From contig JAPLDL010000015.1 in assembly GCA_026391735.1 (NCBI GenBank), positions 186,001 to 250,000 on the forward strand: a DNA stretch of 64,000 nucleotides. The letters run 5' to 3'. The DNA is from Bacteroidota bacterium (lineage in GTDB: Bacteria > Bacteroidota > Bacteroidia > Bacteroidales > FEN-979). The position numbers and the translations under genes were made by a program. The notes below the pieces were generated by a model. That model ran no database searches. It was not told the DNA's origin and saw nothing but the letters and a program-made list of their open reading frames with translations. Positions 51,220 to 58,703 of the stretch are shown here, one piece after another. Each line of letters starts with the position of its first letter. The first letter of the stretch is position 1.

Positions 51220-53268
51220 TTAAATGCTTTCTAAAGCGCGTTCAGATTCCCATCCGTTGTTGTACTGAGCGATCATATCCTCGATATTCTCTTCCGTGGG
51301 GACACTGGCTGTTGAAGGGACGGTCTCAACAATCGCAGGTATCTCCTCCAGGTCACTGGTCTTAATGATCGCCAGCTTACGTGTAACCTTTTCGGCAAGG
51401 CCATCCTTCTCAACCTTGAAAAAATGAGCCTGGCGCTTTGCCTGTTCCGTGCGGATCTGTTCATCACGATCGGTGCGCTCAATCTTAGCTTCATTGTACT
51501 CCTCGATCTTGGTGGCGCGGGTAATAAAGGTGTCATCCTGGTATAAATACACTTCCGGGATCCCGCCGTCATGTTCCGGGACGTAGTATGCCTGGACGGT
51601 ATAGTTATTGGGCTTTAATCGTATGATCGCGTTCTGATTGTCAATAGCATATTTACCGTACATCACTTGGGCAAAGTCGTTGTTTCGGATGGAGGTCTTA
51701 GTTTGGATTCCCAGGTACCTGAACAGTTTATGTTTCTGCGGACGACCCAGATCCGGGTTCTGATTCTCAAGAAGGACCTGCCAGCGGGTTTTCCCAGGGA
51801 AAAGTTTTTGATTCGGATGTAATTCACTATTGAAACGCTGGATACTCTGGCGGTCCTCTTCGATCAATTGTTCAACGGGGATCCTCGGCTGCTTGTAATC
51901 CTCGTCCTTGTTTTCGCTCTTAGTTTTATAGGCCCCTTTCCCGTTCCAACGTCCAATGCCGACCTGGTTTTTCTTTTCGTCACCGTACTTTTTACTCCTG
52001 ATCTTATGCTCTGCACGCTTTGACCTGGAGAGACCAGGAGCGCAGAAGGTGACGTATGAGAACATAGCGTTCAATTCATGCTCTATATCCTTCATCAGAT
52101 GGTTCTCAACTTCAACCTCACCAGGCCACATCAGGCAATTTGTATTCAGGTTACGGTACATTTCCCGGAAACATTCCCAAACTAAATTCAAATCCGGGCC
52201 ACCGGTGGTATAAACACAGGACAAAATGGAATCACTCAGCACATCAAAGGCCAGGTAAGCATTTAACCACTTGCCATCACTTGTTTTCCTACTCAGCGTG
52301 CGGTCGTCCATCGATATTTTGCTCAGGGAGTACTGAGGCGCTTTACGATGGTTGTAAGGAGTATTCTTGGTGATGTGATCAATGCGGTTATTGCGCATCC
52401 GGTCAATAATGATCGCGTTGGCAGGATTATTGATGATGTTCCATACGGTCGACTTGCTGATTACGATGTACGTACCTCGTTTATTATCGAAAAAATCTTC
52501 ACGGTTAAACATCGAACCGGTCTCCCGATCAACGATTGAAGTGTGGCCATAGATAAACTGCAGGTAGGTATCGTACACCCAGGCACCAAAGGGCAGATTA
52601 TCCTGGCAGTATATGGATATAATCAGCCGCTCAGCCGCATCGTTCATCTTGCGGGCATTGCAGTTGCCAATTCCCTTGTGTATAAGGTGTATATAACCGT
52701 GCTCTCCGTAATTGCGGTACTTTTCCTTCAGGCGCAGCGCATTGGATGGCAGTGTGTGCTGATATTTGTTTTTATCCAGGTTATTGACCGCTTCGCTGAC
52801 CGCTTGCCAGATCCCAGTGGTCTTTCCACCAAGGCCACGGCGCCGTGCAGACTTTTCACCTACAAAATGCCCTACTGCATTAAGAATACTGGCGTTTGCG
52901 TTGTATTCCACTTGGCGATCGGGTTTAATTGAGGTACCATCATCAAAAAGGTATTCCGAAAAGAAGGTGGACGCTTTGAAATCAGGCTGGATCAGCTCAA
53001 TGAGCTTGTTACGCTTGGAAGCCTGGTGGAGATCTCCATACTTATCCTGCAGTCTCTGTTTAATATCGCTGCGAAGAAGGTCATAATTTAATAAAGCAGG
53101 GCATCCAGGACCGCCTCCTTTGCGCACGCGCACCTGGGGAAACCGGTGTAAGTACATATGTAAGGCATCTTCACTCATGACAGGTCTTTCTTTAAGACTG
53201 TCTGACTTGGGATTTCCGTCCGTTAAGTCAGGCTTAGAAATACAGAATATGTTGTTAAAATATTCCAT
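51220..53268 (-). CDS. MuA-like transposase
   Basis: 682 residues. The N-terminal part is DNA-binding (EDALHMYLHRFPQVRVRKG), followed by helical subdomains. The RNase H-like catalytic core starts near D321/D322 (KISMDDRTLSRKTSDGKW) and FDVLSDSILSCVY. The position of the second acidic residue reads LMWPGEVEVENHL with Glu instead of the common D-x-G, and E420 (SRSKRAEHKIRS) is the probable final acidic residue. The C-terminal 100 residues are charged and helical, suited to binding MuB. It catalyses integration and replicative transposition and should bind the terminal sequences described here. Confidence 0.85.
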   Translation of the reverse strand: MEYFNNIFCISKPDLTDGNPKSDSLKERPVMSEDALHMYLHRFPQVRVRKGGGPGCPALLNYDLLRSDIKQRLQDKYGDLHQASKRNKLIELIQPDFKASTFFSEYLFDDGTSIKPDRQVEYNANASILNAVGHFVGEKSARRRGLGGKTTGIWQAVSEAVNNLDKNKYQHTLPSNALRLKEKYRNYGEHGYIHLIHKGIGNCNARKMNDAAERLIISIYCQDNLPFGAWVYDTYLQFIYGHTSIVDRETGSMFNREDFFDNKRGTYIVISKSTVWNIINNPANAIIIDRMRNNRIDHITKNTPYNHRKAPQYSLSKISMDDRTLSRKTSDGKWLNAYLAFDVLSDSILSCVYTTGGPDLNLVWECFREMYRNLNTNCLMWPGEVEVENHLMKDIEHELNAMFSYVTFCAPGLSRSKRAEHKIRSKKYGDEKKNQVGIGRWNGKGAYKTKSENKDEDYKQPRIPVEQLIEEDRQSIQRFNSELHPNQKLFPGKTRWQVLLENQNPDLGRPQKHKLFRYLGIQTKTSIRNNDFAQVMYGKYAIDNQNAIIRLKPNNYTVQAYYVPEHDGGIPEVYLYQDDTFITRATKIEEYNEAKIERTDRDEQIRTEQAKRQAHFFKVEKDGLAEKVTRKLAIIKTSDLEEIPAIVETVPSTASVPTEENIEDMIAQYNNGWESERALESI

Positions 53269-53369
53269 TGGTGTTTTTGGGTCCCGGAGGCTGATTCGAT
53301 CCAGCTGCTCTTGCTCTTCTCCGGGAGGATGCTTACATTTACGTTGTCAAACCTTAAATCGTAAGCTAT

Positions 53370-53696
53370 ATGTGGTACTTTAAAGTCCAGATTCTAATTT
53401 ACAAGGACGTGAAGCATTTGAAGAAGCAGACCAGCGACCTACACCGGCTATGCCGTTTCTTTGAGCTTGACTTAATTGGCTCACCACGATGGGCTGATTC
53501 TTTTTACGTAACCTTGCCAACATCTCCTTATGATGCATGTCTGGCAATAAACGCTCTTGAGGGTTACTTTTACTTTCATGACATTGCACATCGGATGGCG
53601 TGGGATGATTCAGATGGTCCATTGATTGATATTTTGGGTGAAATTGATCTCGTTTATAAATCTGGTGAATGGCATAATAAGACTAAGAATACCTAA
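53370..53696 (+). CDS. Phage control-region protein of unknown function
   Basis: 108 residues, counter-oriented between transposase and the Ner-like gene. It starts MWYFKVQILIYKDVKHLKKQ, then RFFELDLIGSPRWADSFYV and acidic end. No family recognised. Its start is 101 bp from the divergent transposase start and its end overlaps the Ner-like gene by 4 bp. Opposite orientation inside the early control region suggests expression in the lysogen. It could be a real gene or partly an antisense open frame. Confidence 0.5.
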   Translation: MWYFKVQILIYKDVKHLKKQTSDLHRLCRFFELDLIGSPRWADSFYVTLPTSPYDACLAINALEGYFYFHDIAHRMAWDDSDGPLIDILGEIDLVYKSGEWHNKTKNT

Positions 53697-53974
53697 ATTG
53701 CAGATGTGATTTTATTACCACACTTATCTTGATTATTGAGTTTGCGAAGCTTGGCAAGATTGAGTCGGTAGATCTTCATGGCCCATTCCTCGATGCGTTT
53801 ATTTTTACGTGTTCCCTGGCACCAATTGCGGACATAGTTCATCGAGAAGCCAGTTTTAAAGGATATTAATTGCTTATCCTCTGCGGTCAGATATTGCGAA
53901 ACCCTTCTATTTTCGGGGTAATCGTATAAATATTTGACTTTTCCGTTTTCGGGTTGTACTTTTGTGCTGTTCAT
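53693..53974 (-). CDS. Small DNA-binding-like regulator (Ner/Cro position)
   Basis: 93 residues from MNSTKVQPENGKVKYLYD. The core VSQYLTAEDKQLISFKTGFS then YVRNWCQGTRKNKRIEEWAM looks like a helix-turn-helix. It is divergent from the repressor with a 64-bp gap, the place of ner in Mu. A near-consensus -7 box TATATTTG lies only 4 bp before the ATG, so the transcript may be leaderless or a downstream start is used. A longer upstream start (54010) lies inside the operator. Confidence 0.62.
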   Translation of the reverse strand: MNSTKVQPENGKVKYLYDYPENRRVSQYLTAEDKQLISFKTGFSMNYVRNWCQGTRKNKRIEEWAMKIYRLNLAKLRKLNNQDKCGNKITSAI

Positions 53975-54038
53975 GCCGCAAATATAATACAAGTTAAATG
54001 GATATTCCAAGTAAAATGTAATATTTTTTCAACTATTA
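53975..54038. promoter_or_regulatory. Divergent operator/promoter of the lysogeny switch
   Basis: A 64-bp region between the two divergent regulators. Leftward: TATATTTG (53979-53986 on the minus strand), matching the Bacteroidota -7 box TAnnTTTG, with TTGG-like -33. Between lies TGGATATTCCA (53999-54009), arms TGGA/TCCA, a plausible repressor half-site pair. Rightward: an AT-rich stretch with TAATATTTTTTC before the repressor ATG. Confidence 0.5.
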
Positions 54039-54440
54039 ATGGAATTTTCTGCCAACATAAAGTATCTCAGGAAGTTAAAGAAGCTCACACAGGACGATTT
54101 AGCTAAGGAATTGGGACTTACTAACACCGCAATTTCGAATTGGGAGCAAGGTATTTCCACTCCAGATGTAATCGTATCCTTGAAATTGTCCAATATATTT
54201 GGAGTTTCCCTGAATGATCTATTGATTAATGACATTAGGAATGGCAGATCGCTGGAGGTGATAGAAGACAAATCAGCATATCGTGCTACCCCGAAATGTG
54301 ATTTGTGCACACAAAAGGATGAGACAATCGAAGTCTTGAAACTATTAACTAAAACTCAAGCTAAACAAATAGAGCTATTGTCCTCCCGCAATGATGAACA
54401 CGAAGCGATTCATAACGGGCAAAAAAAGAAAGCTGGTTAG
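54039..54440 (+). CDS. XRE-family repressor, probable prophage immunity repressor
   Basis: 133 residues. The N-terminal XRE helix-turn-helix is textbook: LRKLKKLTQDDLAKELGLTN, then TAISNWEQGISTPDVIVSLK and LSNIFGVSLNDLL. The C-terminal part is a coiled coil (KDETIEVLKLLTKTQAKQIE) for oligomerisation, not a LexA-type peptidase domain, so derepression is not by RecA-style cleavage. It is transcribed outward toward the phage end, as Mu c is. Confidence 0.8.
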   Translation: MEFSANIKYLRKLKKLTQDDLAKELGLTNTAISNWEQGISTPDVIVSLKLSNIFGVSLNDLLINDIRNGRSLEVIEDKSAYRATPKCDLCTQKDETIEVLKLLTKTQAKQIELLSSRNDEHEAIHNGQKKKAG

Positions 54441-54684
54441 TTTGGATGAGGGCAATAAAATCCCTGGAGATAATAATTGTATTATCTCCACACGCATTTT
54501 TAATAGATTTTTCGGATATTTATCTGTTAACTTGCTATATTTCTGCCCTTTATTAAACTGTTTATATTGTTTCTATTATATATTGCCTGTATAGTTACCC
54601 CCTTGTTTATAGTCTTTTTTGTGGGTTTTCTACTTGTTTTATGATAGTTAGACCGTTTTTCAAGTGTTTTTTTTTCGTCGAGAT

Positions 54685-54720
54685 GTAACTCCTCTTGTAA
54701 CTCCTCTCGTAACTCCTTTG
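54685..54720. repeat. 12-bp tandem repeat, three copies
   Basis: GTAACTCCTCTT, GTAACTCCTCTC and GTAACTCCTTTG in head-to-tail order, with no spacer. Regular 12-bp phasing, about one helical turn, is typical of a protein-binding array. Located between the repressor gene and the right phage end. Confidence 0.75.
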
Positions 54721-55028
54721 TATTTTTACAGCATATTATGGCAAGAATCACGTTTATATTACAATGTCAAATGGACCCCGATTACTTGGGGCTGTTATAA
54801 TCAATAGACTATACCTGAAATACGCTTTGATAGTGATTTAATGGCGTTTTAACGGCATTGTAAGTAGTAATGTAATAGTTGTATTAAAGTACGGTTCAAG
54901 TCACGATCACTAAACTAAAGCCAAATGAAAGGAAATGAAACAATTCGTATTGAACGGACCGACAGGGCAAAATATTATATATGCCGCATCACTGTAAGTA
55001 AAACCGACAAATTTTGATTGATTATCTT

Positions 55029-55058
55029 TTATACAATTCATTTTGTGCCCCTTACGCG
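55029..55058. repeat. Right prophage terminal inverted sequence
   Basis: Reverse complement of this block matches the left-end block 21087-21116 at 22 of 30 positions without gaps, including CGCGTA at the outer and AATTGTATAA at the inner edge. It marks the right end of the element. Bases outside (from 55059) read TATGTAAAAAAATC and do not give an obvious 5-bp duplication with the left flank. Confidence 0.65.
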
Positions 55059-55102
55059 TATGTAAAAAAATCTTATTTTAGCCTTGCAGATGACAATCTA
55101 CA

Positions 55103-55378
55103 ATGGCTCTAAGTTGGAATGAAATCAAGGACCGAGCAATCCGTTTCTCCAAGGAATGGGCAGGTGATGCAAGCGAACGGGCCGAAGCCAAAATACGTGC
55201 TGGTTTCAGATTTTGCGATGTTCAGGCTGTACACGCACAGTGTTATAAATTGTCAAGGAAAATGAAATCAGAGGATGAAATCTTTCCGGTTGAAGTTTAT
55301 GCCGGAAGTATATGGGAGGTTGAAATGGTTAAAAGCCTCCTGGAGAATGCTGAAATAGAACTCAATCAAATACGATAA
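55103..55378 (+). CDS. Chimeric ORF: MmeI-like methyltransferase start joined to DUF2007-like tail
   Basis: 91 residues. Residues 1-30 (MALSWNEIKDRAIRFSKEWA, then GDASERAEAK) are the highly conserved N-terminus of large MmeI-type restriction-modification methyltransferases. The next residue of that family (SFWDEF-like) is lost and the frame switches to KIRAGFRFCDVQ. Residues 60-91 (FPVEVYAGSIWEVEMVKSLL) resemble DUF2007 signalling proteins. A deletion probably fused the two. It starts 45 bp beyond the phage end, so expression may depend on the original methyltransferase promoter, now largely gone. Possibly non-functional. Confidence 0.65.
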   Translation: MALSWNEIKDRAIRFSKEWAGDASERAEAKIRAGFRFCDVQAVHAQCYKLSRKMKSEDEIFPVEVYAGSIWEVEMVKSLLENAEIELNQIR

Positions 55379-55391
55379 CGCCAACCTGGTA

Positions 55392-55817
55392 ATGGCAGAT
55401 CTGACTTATCCTATGAAACTGAACCTCCGGATTGACTGGAGCGAGCTTGATTACCTGGGCCATGTCAACAATATTTCCATTTTTAAATATGTCCAGTCCT
55501 CTAGAGTCGAATATCTGAATAAAATAGGCCTGGCTGTGGATCAACAGGAACTCAATACAGGCCCTATTCTTGCGTCATGCAAATGCGATTTCAGGCACCC
55601 CTTGTTTTATCCCGGCCAGATCACGATTCAGTCAAGCGTTACCTTTATAAGGAACACCAGCTTTGGCATCTCGCACCAGGTCATCGACAAACAAGGCCGG
55701 ATATGTGCCGAAGCTCAGGATGTCATAGTTATGTATGATTTCAGAAAGGGGAAAAAACTCACCATTCCGCAGAACATACGACAGGTAATCGAAAAGATGG
55801 AAAATAGACCGTTTTAA
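55392..55817 (+). CDS. Acyl-CoA thioesterase, hot-dog fold (4HBT/YbgC-like)
   Basis: 141 residues. Catalytic segment: LRIDWSELDYLGHVNNISIF with the active Asp, then VQSSRVEYLNKIGL. The core helix and strands SVTFIRNTSFGISHQV and ICAEAQDVIVMYD are those of the hot-dog family, which hydrolyses acyl-CoA thioesters. It follows the chimeric ORF after 13 bp and precedes a methyltransferase gene by 17 bp, so these three may share a transcript. Confidence 0.85.
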   Translation: MADLTYPMKLNLRIDWSELDYLGHVNNISIFKYVQSSRVEYLNKIGLAVDQQELNTGPILASCKCDFRHPLFYPGQITIQSSVTFIRNTSFGISHQVIDKQGRICAEAQDVIVMYDFRKGKKLTIPQNIRQVIEKMENRPF

Positions 55818-55834
55818 TGTCGTTAAGTTGATAA

Positions 55835-56629
55835 ATGAGCAATGTAAATGAACGTATCCTCGGGATCATTGATTTTGTGAGGGGTTGTTACGAGGCACAA
55901 ACCAGGGCCTTTTCTGTTTTTGAATACGACTACCTGAAGGAACTGATCCTGAAAAACAATATTACAGCCGTTCTTGATGTGGGAACGGGAGAGGGGAATT
56001 TTATCTCGGGGCTGGCCGGGTTGACTCCATCAGTGATGTATAAAGCAGTTGATGCTGATCCTGAGCTGATCTCATCTGCCCGGGAGAAACACAGCGCAGC
56101 AAACCTGTCGTTTGAGAATATGCTGTTTGACCATTCTTTCCCATCAGGAAATTTTGATCTGATCACGGCCAGATTCGCGGTAGAGCATATGAAGGATGTT
56201 CCCGAGTTTATCTCGGATGCTTACACAAAACTCAGGATTGGAGGACTATTGATGATCACCGAGTATTTCATAGATACCAGCTATGCCGGCAACAGTACCT
56301 GGAAACTTTTCAGGGATAAGGAACTTGAGTTCTACCACAACATCAAGTCTCATCCCAGGATTTCCATGGCATTGCCGAAATATTTGAAAGACCAGGGTTT
56401 TTTCGGTGTGGAATCCGTTCTCAGGCATGTTTCCCCGGCCACGGTGGGACACCGTGAGTTTTATGATGTAATCCGGAGTTATGCAAACCTGTATAGCGCC
56501 GTTGAACCGGGTTTATGGTCAAAGGAGTTGAAACAGCAGATACTGGATTACTGCGATACCGCGCAGACCCGGGCATCGGGCAGGGAAGATGTGCTGTTCG
56601 TAAGCCAGACTATCGGGAGAAAGCCCTGA
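55835..56629 (+). CDS. Class I SAM-dependent methyltransferase
   Basis: 264 residues. SAM motif I is VLDVGTGEGNFISGLAG, motif II AVDADPELISSA, motif post-I FDLITARFAVEHM. The helical N-terminal cap (NERILGIIDFVRGCYEAQTR) and a C-terminal part with YDVIRSYANLYSAVEPGLW are ordinary for small-molecule methylases. Substrate unknown. Confidence 0.83.
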   Translation: MSNVNERILGIIDFVRGCYEAQTRAFSVFEYDYLKELILKNNITAVLDVGTGEGNFISGLAGLTPSVMYKAVDADPELISSAREKHSAANLSFENMLFDHSFPSGNFDLITARFAVEHMKDVPEFISDAYTKLRIGGLLMITEYFIDTSYAGNSTWKLFRDKELEFYHNIKSHPRISMALPKYLKDQGFFGVESVLRHVSPATVGHREFYDVIRSYANLYSAVEPGLWSKELKQQILDYCDTAQTRASGREDVLFVSQTIGRKP

Positions 56630-56662
56630 TAACAGAATTTTTTCAGATCCAGGAAGAATATT

Positions 56663-57289
56663 TCAGCTCAGATAATCCCTTACGGCTTTTGAAATTCCTT
56701 TTTTAACTCCTTCCCAGGTTTGCTTTTTGAAACTTACCGGAGTTTCGGATTCCTCTGCATCCACAAAATAAGTAATTGCATTTGGAATGCTGATTGCAAG
56801 CATTTGGTTTGGATATTTCTTTTTATGAAATCCAATGATTTGTTCCAATGAATAGTGCTGCAATAATTCAAATAAATCCCAGAAATCCTTTTTTCGTCCT
56901 CTCCCGAGCATCGCTTGAATCTTCATGGCGCCAATATCTTCGCTACTATACATTCTTATTCCATCTTGCACATCAATGCCTGCAATAGGCAAATGTGGGA
57001 AATAAACGATATCAACTTTAACCTTTTGAATATAACAGAAAATACCAAACTGCTTATGCCCTGATTCATAAAAGAAATTATTTCCGAAAACCTGCCTCAA
57101 CTCATCTTCAATGGTCAAGTGATCAAATTTCTCGTGAAAGAATAAGTCAAGATCCACGGAGCTCCGGTGACCATATCGAAGCGCCATTGTAGTCCCTCCA
57201 ACCAGTGAAAAAGATGAAAGTGATGGCAGATCCATCAACCTTTTCAATAAGGAAAAAGTTCCGGGTTCAACTGTCTCAATATGTAACAT
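56663..57289 (-). CDS. Nucleotidyltransferase, AbiEii-like (DUF1814)
   Basis: 208 residues. The nucleotidyltransferase motif is SLVGGTTMALRYGHRSSVDL with the metal-binding Asp pair DLD, and the second conserved motif KIQAMLGRGRKKDFWDLFEL (K...KD..D). These are the hallmarks of AbiEii/AbiGii toxins, which transfer nucleotides to tRNA-like targets and cause abortive infection in the best-known case. It overlaps the upstream DUF6922-like gene by 46 bp, so they form a translationally coupled pair, probably toxin and partner. Confidence 0.8.
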   Translation of the reverse strand: MLHIETVEPGTFSLLKRLMDLPSLSSFSLVGGTTMALRYGHRSSVDLDLFFHEKFDHLTIEDELRQVFGNNFFYESGHKQFGIFCYIQKVKVDIVYFPHLPIAGIDVQDGIRMYSSEDIGAMKIQAMLGRGRKKDFWDLFELLQHYSLEQIIGFHKKKYPNQMLAISIPNAITYFVDAEESETPVSFKKQTWEGVKKGISKAVRDYLS

Positions 57290-57546
57290 CTGAATTCTTG
57301 CAAAGGTTTATCAATAACAGCGCTTGCGAGGTGTATTCTATGTACAGGCAGAAACTTGGCCTTCAGTAAAGCCTCCGTTACTTTTTCATCACCATAATAT
57401 CTCCGGCATTGTCTTATATCGTCAACATCGCCCCTCTCAAATACCCTCTCGATCACAAAATTGGCCCTGAGGTCATAATCAAGAGCCTCAAAATTCACAT
57501 CCCAGAAGATCCGTTTGTTAAATAGCGGTTTTTTTACTTCAGCCAT
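57244..57546 (-). CDS. DUF6922-like partner of the AbiEii-type toxin
   Basis: 100 residues. KPLFNKRIFWDVNFEALDYD, VIERVFERGDVDDIRQCRRY and YGDEKVTEALLKAKFLPVHR are typical of small proteins paired with AbiEii-like genes in Bacteroidota. No wHTH like AbiEi, so it may act directly as the antitoxin. It shares 46 bp with the toxin gene. Upstream stop-to-start context and the 27-bp gap to the HicBA pair suggest an independent promoter. Confidence 0.75.
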   Translation of the reverse strand: MAEVKKPLFNKRIFWDVNFEALDYDLRANFVIERVFERGDVDDIRQCRRYYGDEKVTEALLKAKFLPVHRIHLASAVIDKPLQEFRCYILRQLNPELFPY

Positions 57547-57573
57547 GATACGAAGGTAATGATTTTAAACTTC

Positions 57574-57768
57574 TTAATTTTCATGAGGCATTGCAATACC
57601 AAGGTCTTTGCAGATTTTCTGCGAAGTGAATTTCTTAACTTCACTATGCCGTGGCACGGTAGAGATAGCGTTATTGTGCGGATTAAAAAATAAACTATGG
57701 CTGCTGCCCTCCCTTAAAAGATAACAGCCGTTTTTTTCAAGGTGTCTGATTAATTTACTCCTTTTCAT
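57574..57768 (-). CDS. hicA: HicA-type mRNA interferase toxin
   Basis: 64 residues, the standard length. Characteristic KRSKLIRHLEKNGCYLLREG, then SHSLFFNPHN with the catalytic His and VPRHSEVKKFTSQKICKDLG at the end. A dsRBD-like RNA cleaving toxin. It starts on the last base of the HicB gene. The second His of the GSHH motif is Ser here (GSSHSLF), which occurs in active members. Confidence 0.85.
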   Translation of the reverse strand: MKRSKLIRHLEKNGCYLLREGSSHSLFFNPHNNAISTVPRHSEVKKFTSQKICKDLGIAMPHEN

Positions 57769-58001
57769 TAAGCAAAGGTTAATGGTTCCCTGTAGCTTTT
57801 TTGTCCCTGTGATTGGTTTTTCTGAGATAGAATTTTATTTGTCTCGAGAACCATTCGCAAAGCTTCAGTAAGGTTTACTTTTGCTTCTTCAATAGTTTCA
57901 CCTTGAGAATTTGCACCTGGAATTTCTTCAATATAAGCTGAATATCCACCTGCAGGTTCTTCAACAAAAACGGCAGTAAAATTCATTTGTTTCAGTTCCA
58001 T
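57768..58001 (-). CDS. hicB: HicB-type antitoxin
   Basis: 77 residues. FTAVFVEEPAGGYSAYIEEI, then PGANSQGETIEEAKVNLTEA and LRMVLETNKIL is the partial RNase H fold of HicB. It lacks a C-terminal DNA-binding domain, so it probably only inhibits HicA. Antitoxin first, toxin second, one-base overlap. Confidence 0.85.
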   Translation of the reverse strand: MELKQMNFTAVFVEEPAGGYSAYIEEIPGANSQGETIEEAKVNLTEALRMVLETNKILSQKNQSQGQKSYREPLTFA

Positions 58002-58143
58002 ATAATTACCCTTTATAAATACAAAAGTACGGTATTTATCCTATCTAAATTGACACATGATCAGGGTGATAACTCCCCTTAAGCAGAAAAATTTCCTTTA
58101 ACTCCTTATTTCTCATTTCACCAATCATTATTCAGGATTTTGA

Positions 58144-58362
58144 TTATTTTTTACTTCGCTGAAACCTGTATGCGAACTTCCTTTCCTGAACTTGATAATT
58201 GGTTTCTATTGAACTGATGAGATCTTTCAAAAGTTCTGGCAGATTGAAAAACAAAACAAACCTGAGTTCATTCCCAATCAGGTCTTTACCCCGATCAATC
58301 ACAAACTCAACTTCGGCTTTATAGGTAGTGCGCCAGAAATGTACCGGGTATTGATACCTCAC
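58144..58362 (-). pseudogene. Fragment of a DUF4143/AAA_14 ATPase C-terminus
   Basis: 72 codons with HFWRTTYKAEVEFVIDRG, the C-terminal motif FWRT...EVDFVI of DUF4143 ATPases, then degenerate sequence (IGNELRFVLFFNLPELLKDL). The rest of the gene is missing on both sides. It is the second fragment of this family in the window (also 16500-16801). Confidence 0.55.
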
Positions 58363-58389
58363 CCCCCCGGGTTAATTTATTTCTCTTAC

Positions 58390-58593
58390 TTATTCCTTCC
58401 CTTTAGTATTGATCCCAAATGGAAGATATAAAGGACAAAATCCGAGCAGACTTGTAAGAATAAAGATACCGGCCAATACCAGTAAAACAATTCCTAAGAC
58501 TCCTGTAATAATTTTGGTAAAAAATAATACTGCAATCAGGATTGCAATTAGAATTCTGACCACAATATCGATAGTTCCCATGTTCTTTTTCAT
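58390..58593 (-). CDS. DUF2892 inner-membrane protein (YgaP-like tail)
   Basis: 67 residues: KKNMGTIDIVVRILIAILIA, TGVLGIVLLVLAGIFILTSL, then GFCPLYLPFGINT. Two transmembrane helices with a CPLY motif, the DUF2892 membrane domain usually fused to or neighbouring rhodanese proteins. In keeping with the sulfur-related genes to the right. Confidence 0.85.
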   Translation of the reverse strand: MKKNMGTIDIVVRILIAILIAVLFFTKIITGVLGIVLLVLAGIFILTSLLGFCPLYLPFGINTKGKE

Positions 58594-58703
58594 GACGTTC
58601 TGATTTTTCGGTTAATACTAAGTAAAATTATATAAAAATTGCTGATAATCAAGAAGCTTATCTTTAGTGAATTTGTATCTCCTCTGAAAGGTTGAATTTA
58701 AGG

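Larger units (their letters stand above)
21087..55058. mobile_element. Mu-like transposable prophage, about 34 kb
   Basis: A contiguous phage genome bounded by matching inverted terminal sequences, with a MuA-like transposase and MuB-like ATPase at the right end and Dam methylase at the left end. It contains complete head, contractile tail (sheath, tube, tape measure, baseplate hub, spike, gp25 and J), fibre, lysis and packaging genes, with no obvious inactivating mutation in the essential set, so it may be inducible. No integrase is present, in keeping with transposition. I could not find a convincing 5-bp target duplication. Gene order differs from Mu in that the terminase-portal block is inverted relative to the rest. 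Confidence 0.88.
54441..55102. other. AT-rich right-end region of the prophage without a convincing gene
   Basis: 662 bp that hold the right terminal sequence (55029-55058), a 12-bp tandem repeat (54685-54720), a CCCCGATTACTTGGGG palindrome-like stem (54776-54791) and a further AATTGT-type site (54941-54946 on the minus strand). Open frames here are short and low-complexity. I read it as the transposase-binding end region plus a short host stretch that precedes the flanking gene. Confidence 0.55.

Noticed and set aside
54527-54751. 74-codon minus-strand frame in the right-end region
   Set aside because: Low complexity, partly encoded by the 12-bp repeats, no ribosome site.
54925-55017. 30-codon plus-strand frame starting MKGNETIRIERTD
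   Set aside because: Too short and unsupported; lies in the terminal region. It might be a cut-off gene start but nothing shows it.
21087-55058. Diversity-generating retroelement as in some Bacteroides Mu-like phages
   Set aside because: No reverse transcriptase frame and no template/variable repeat pair was seen near the fibre genes.
21050-55110. 5-bp target-site duplication at the prophage ends
   Set aside because: No 5-mer next to the aligned end sequences agrees on both sides, so the exact boundaries are left open.
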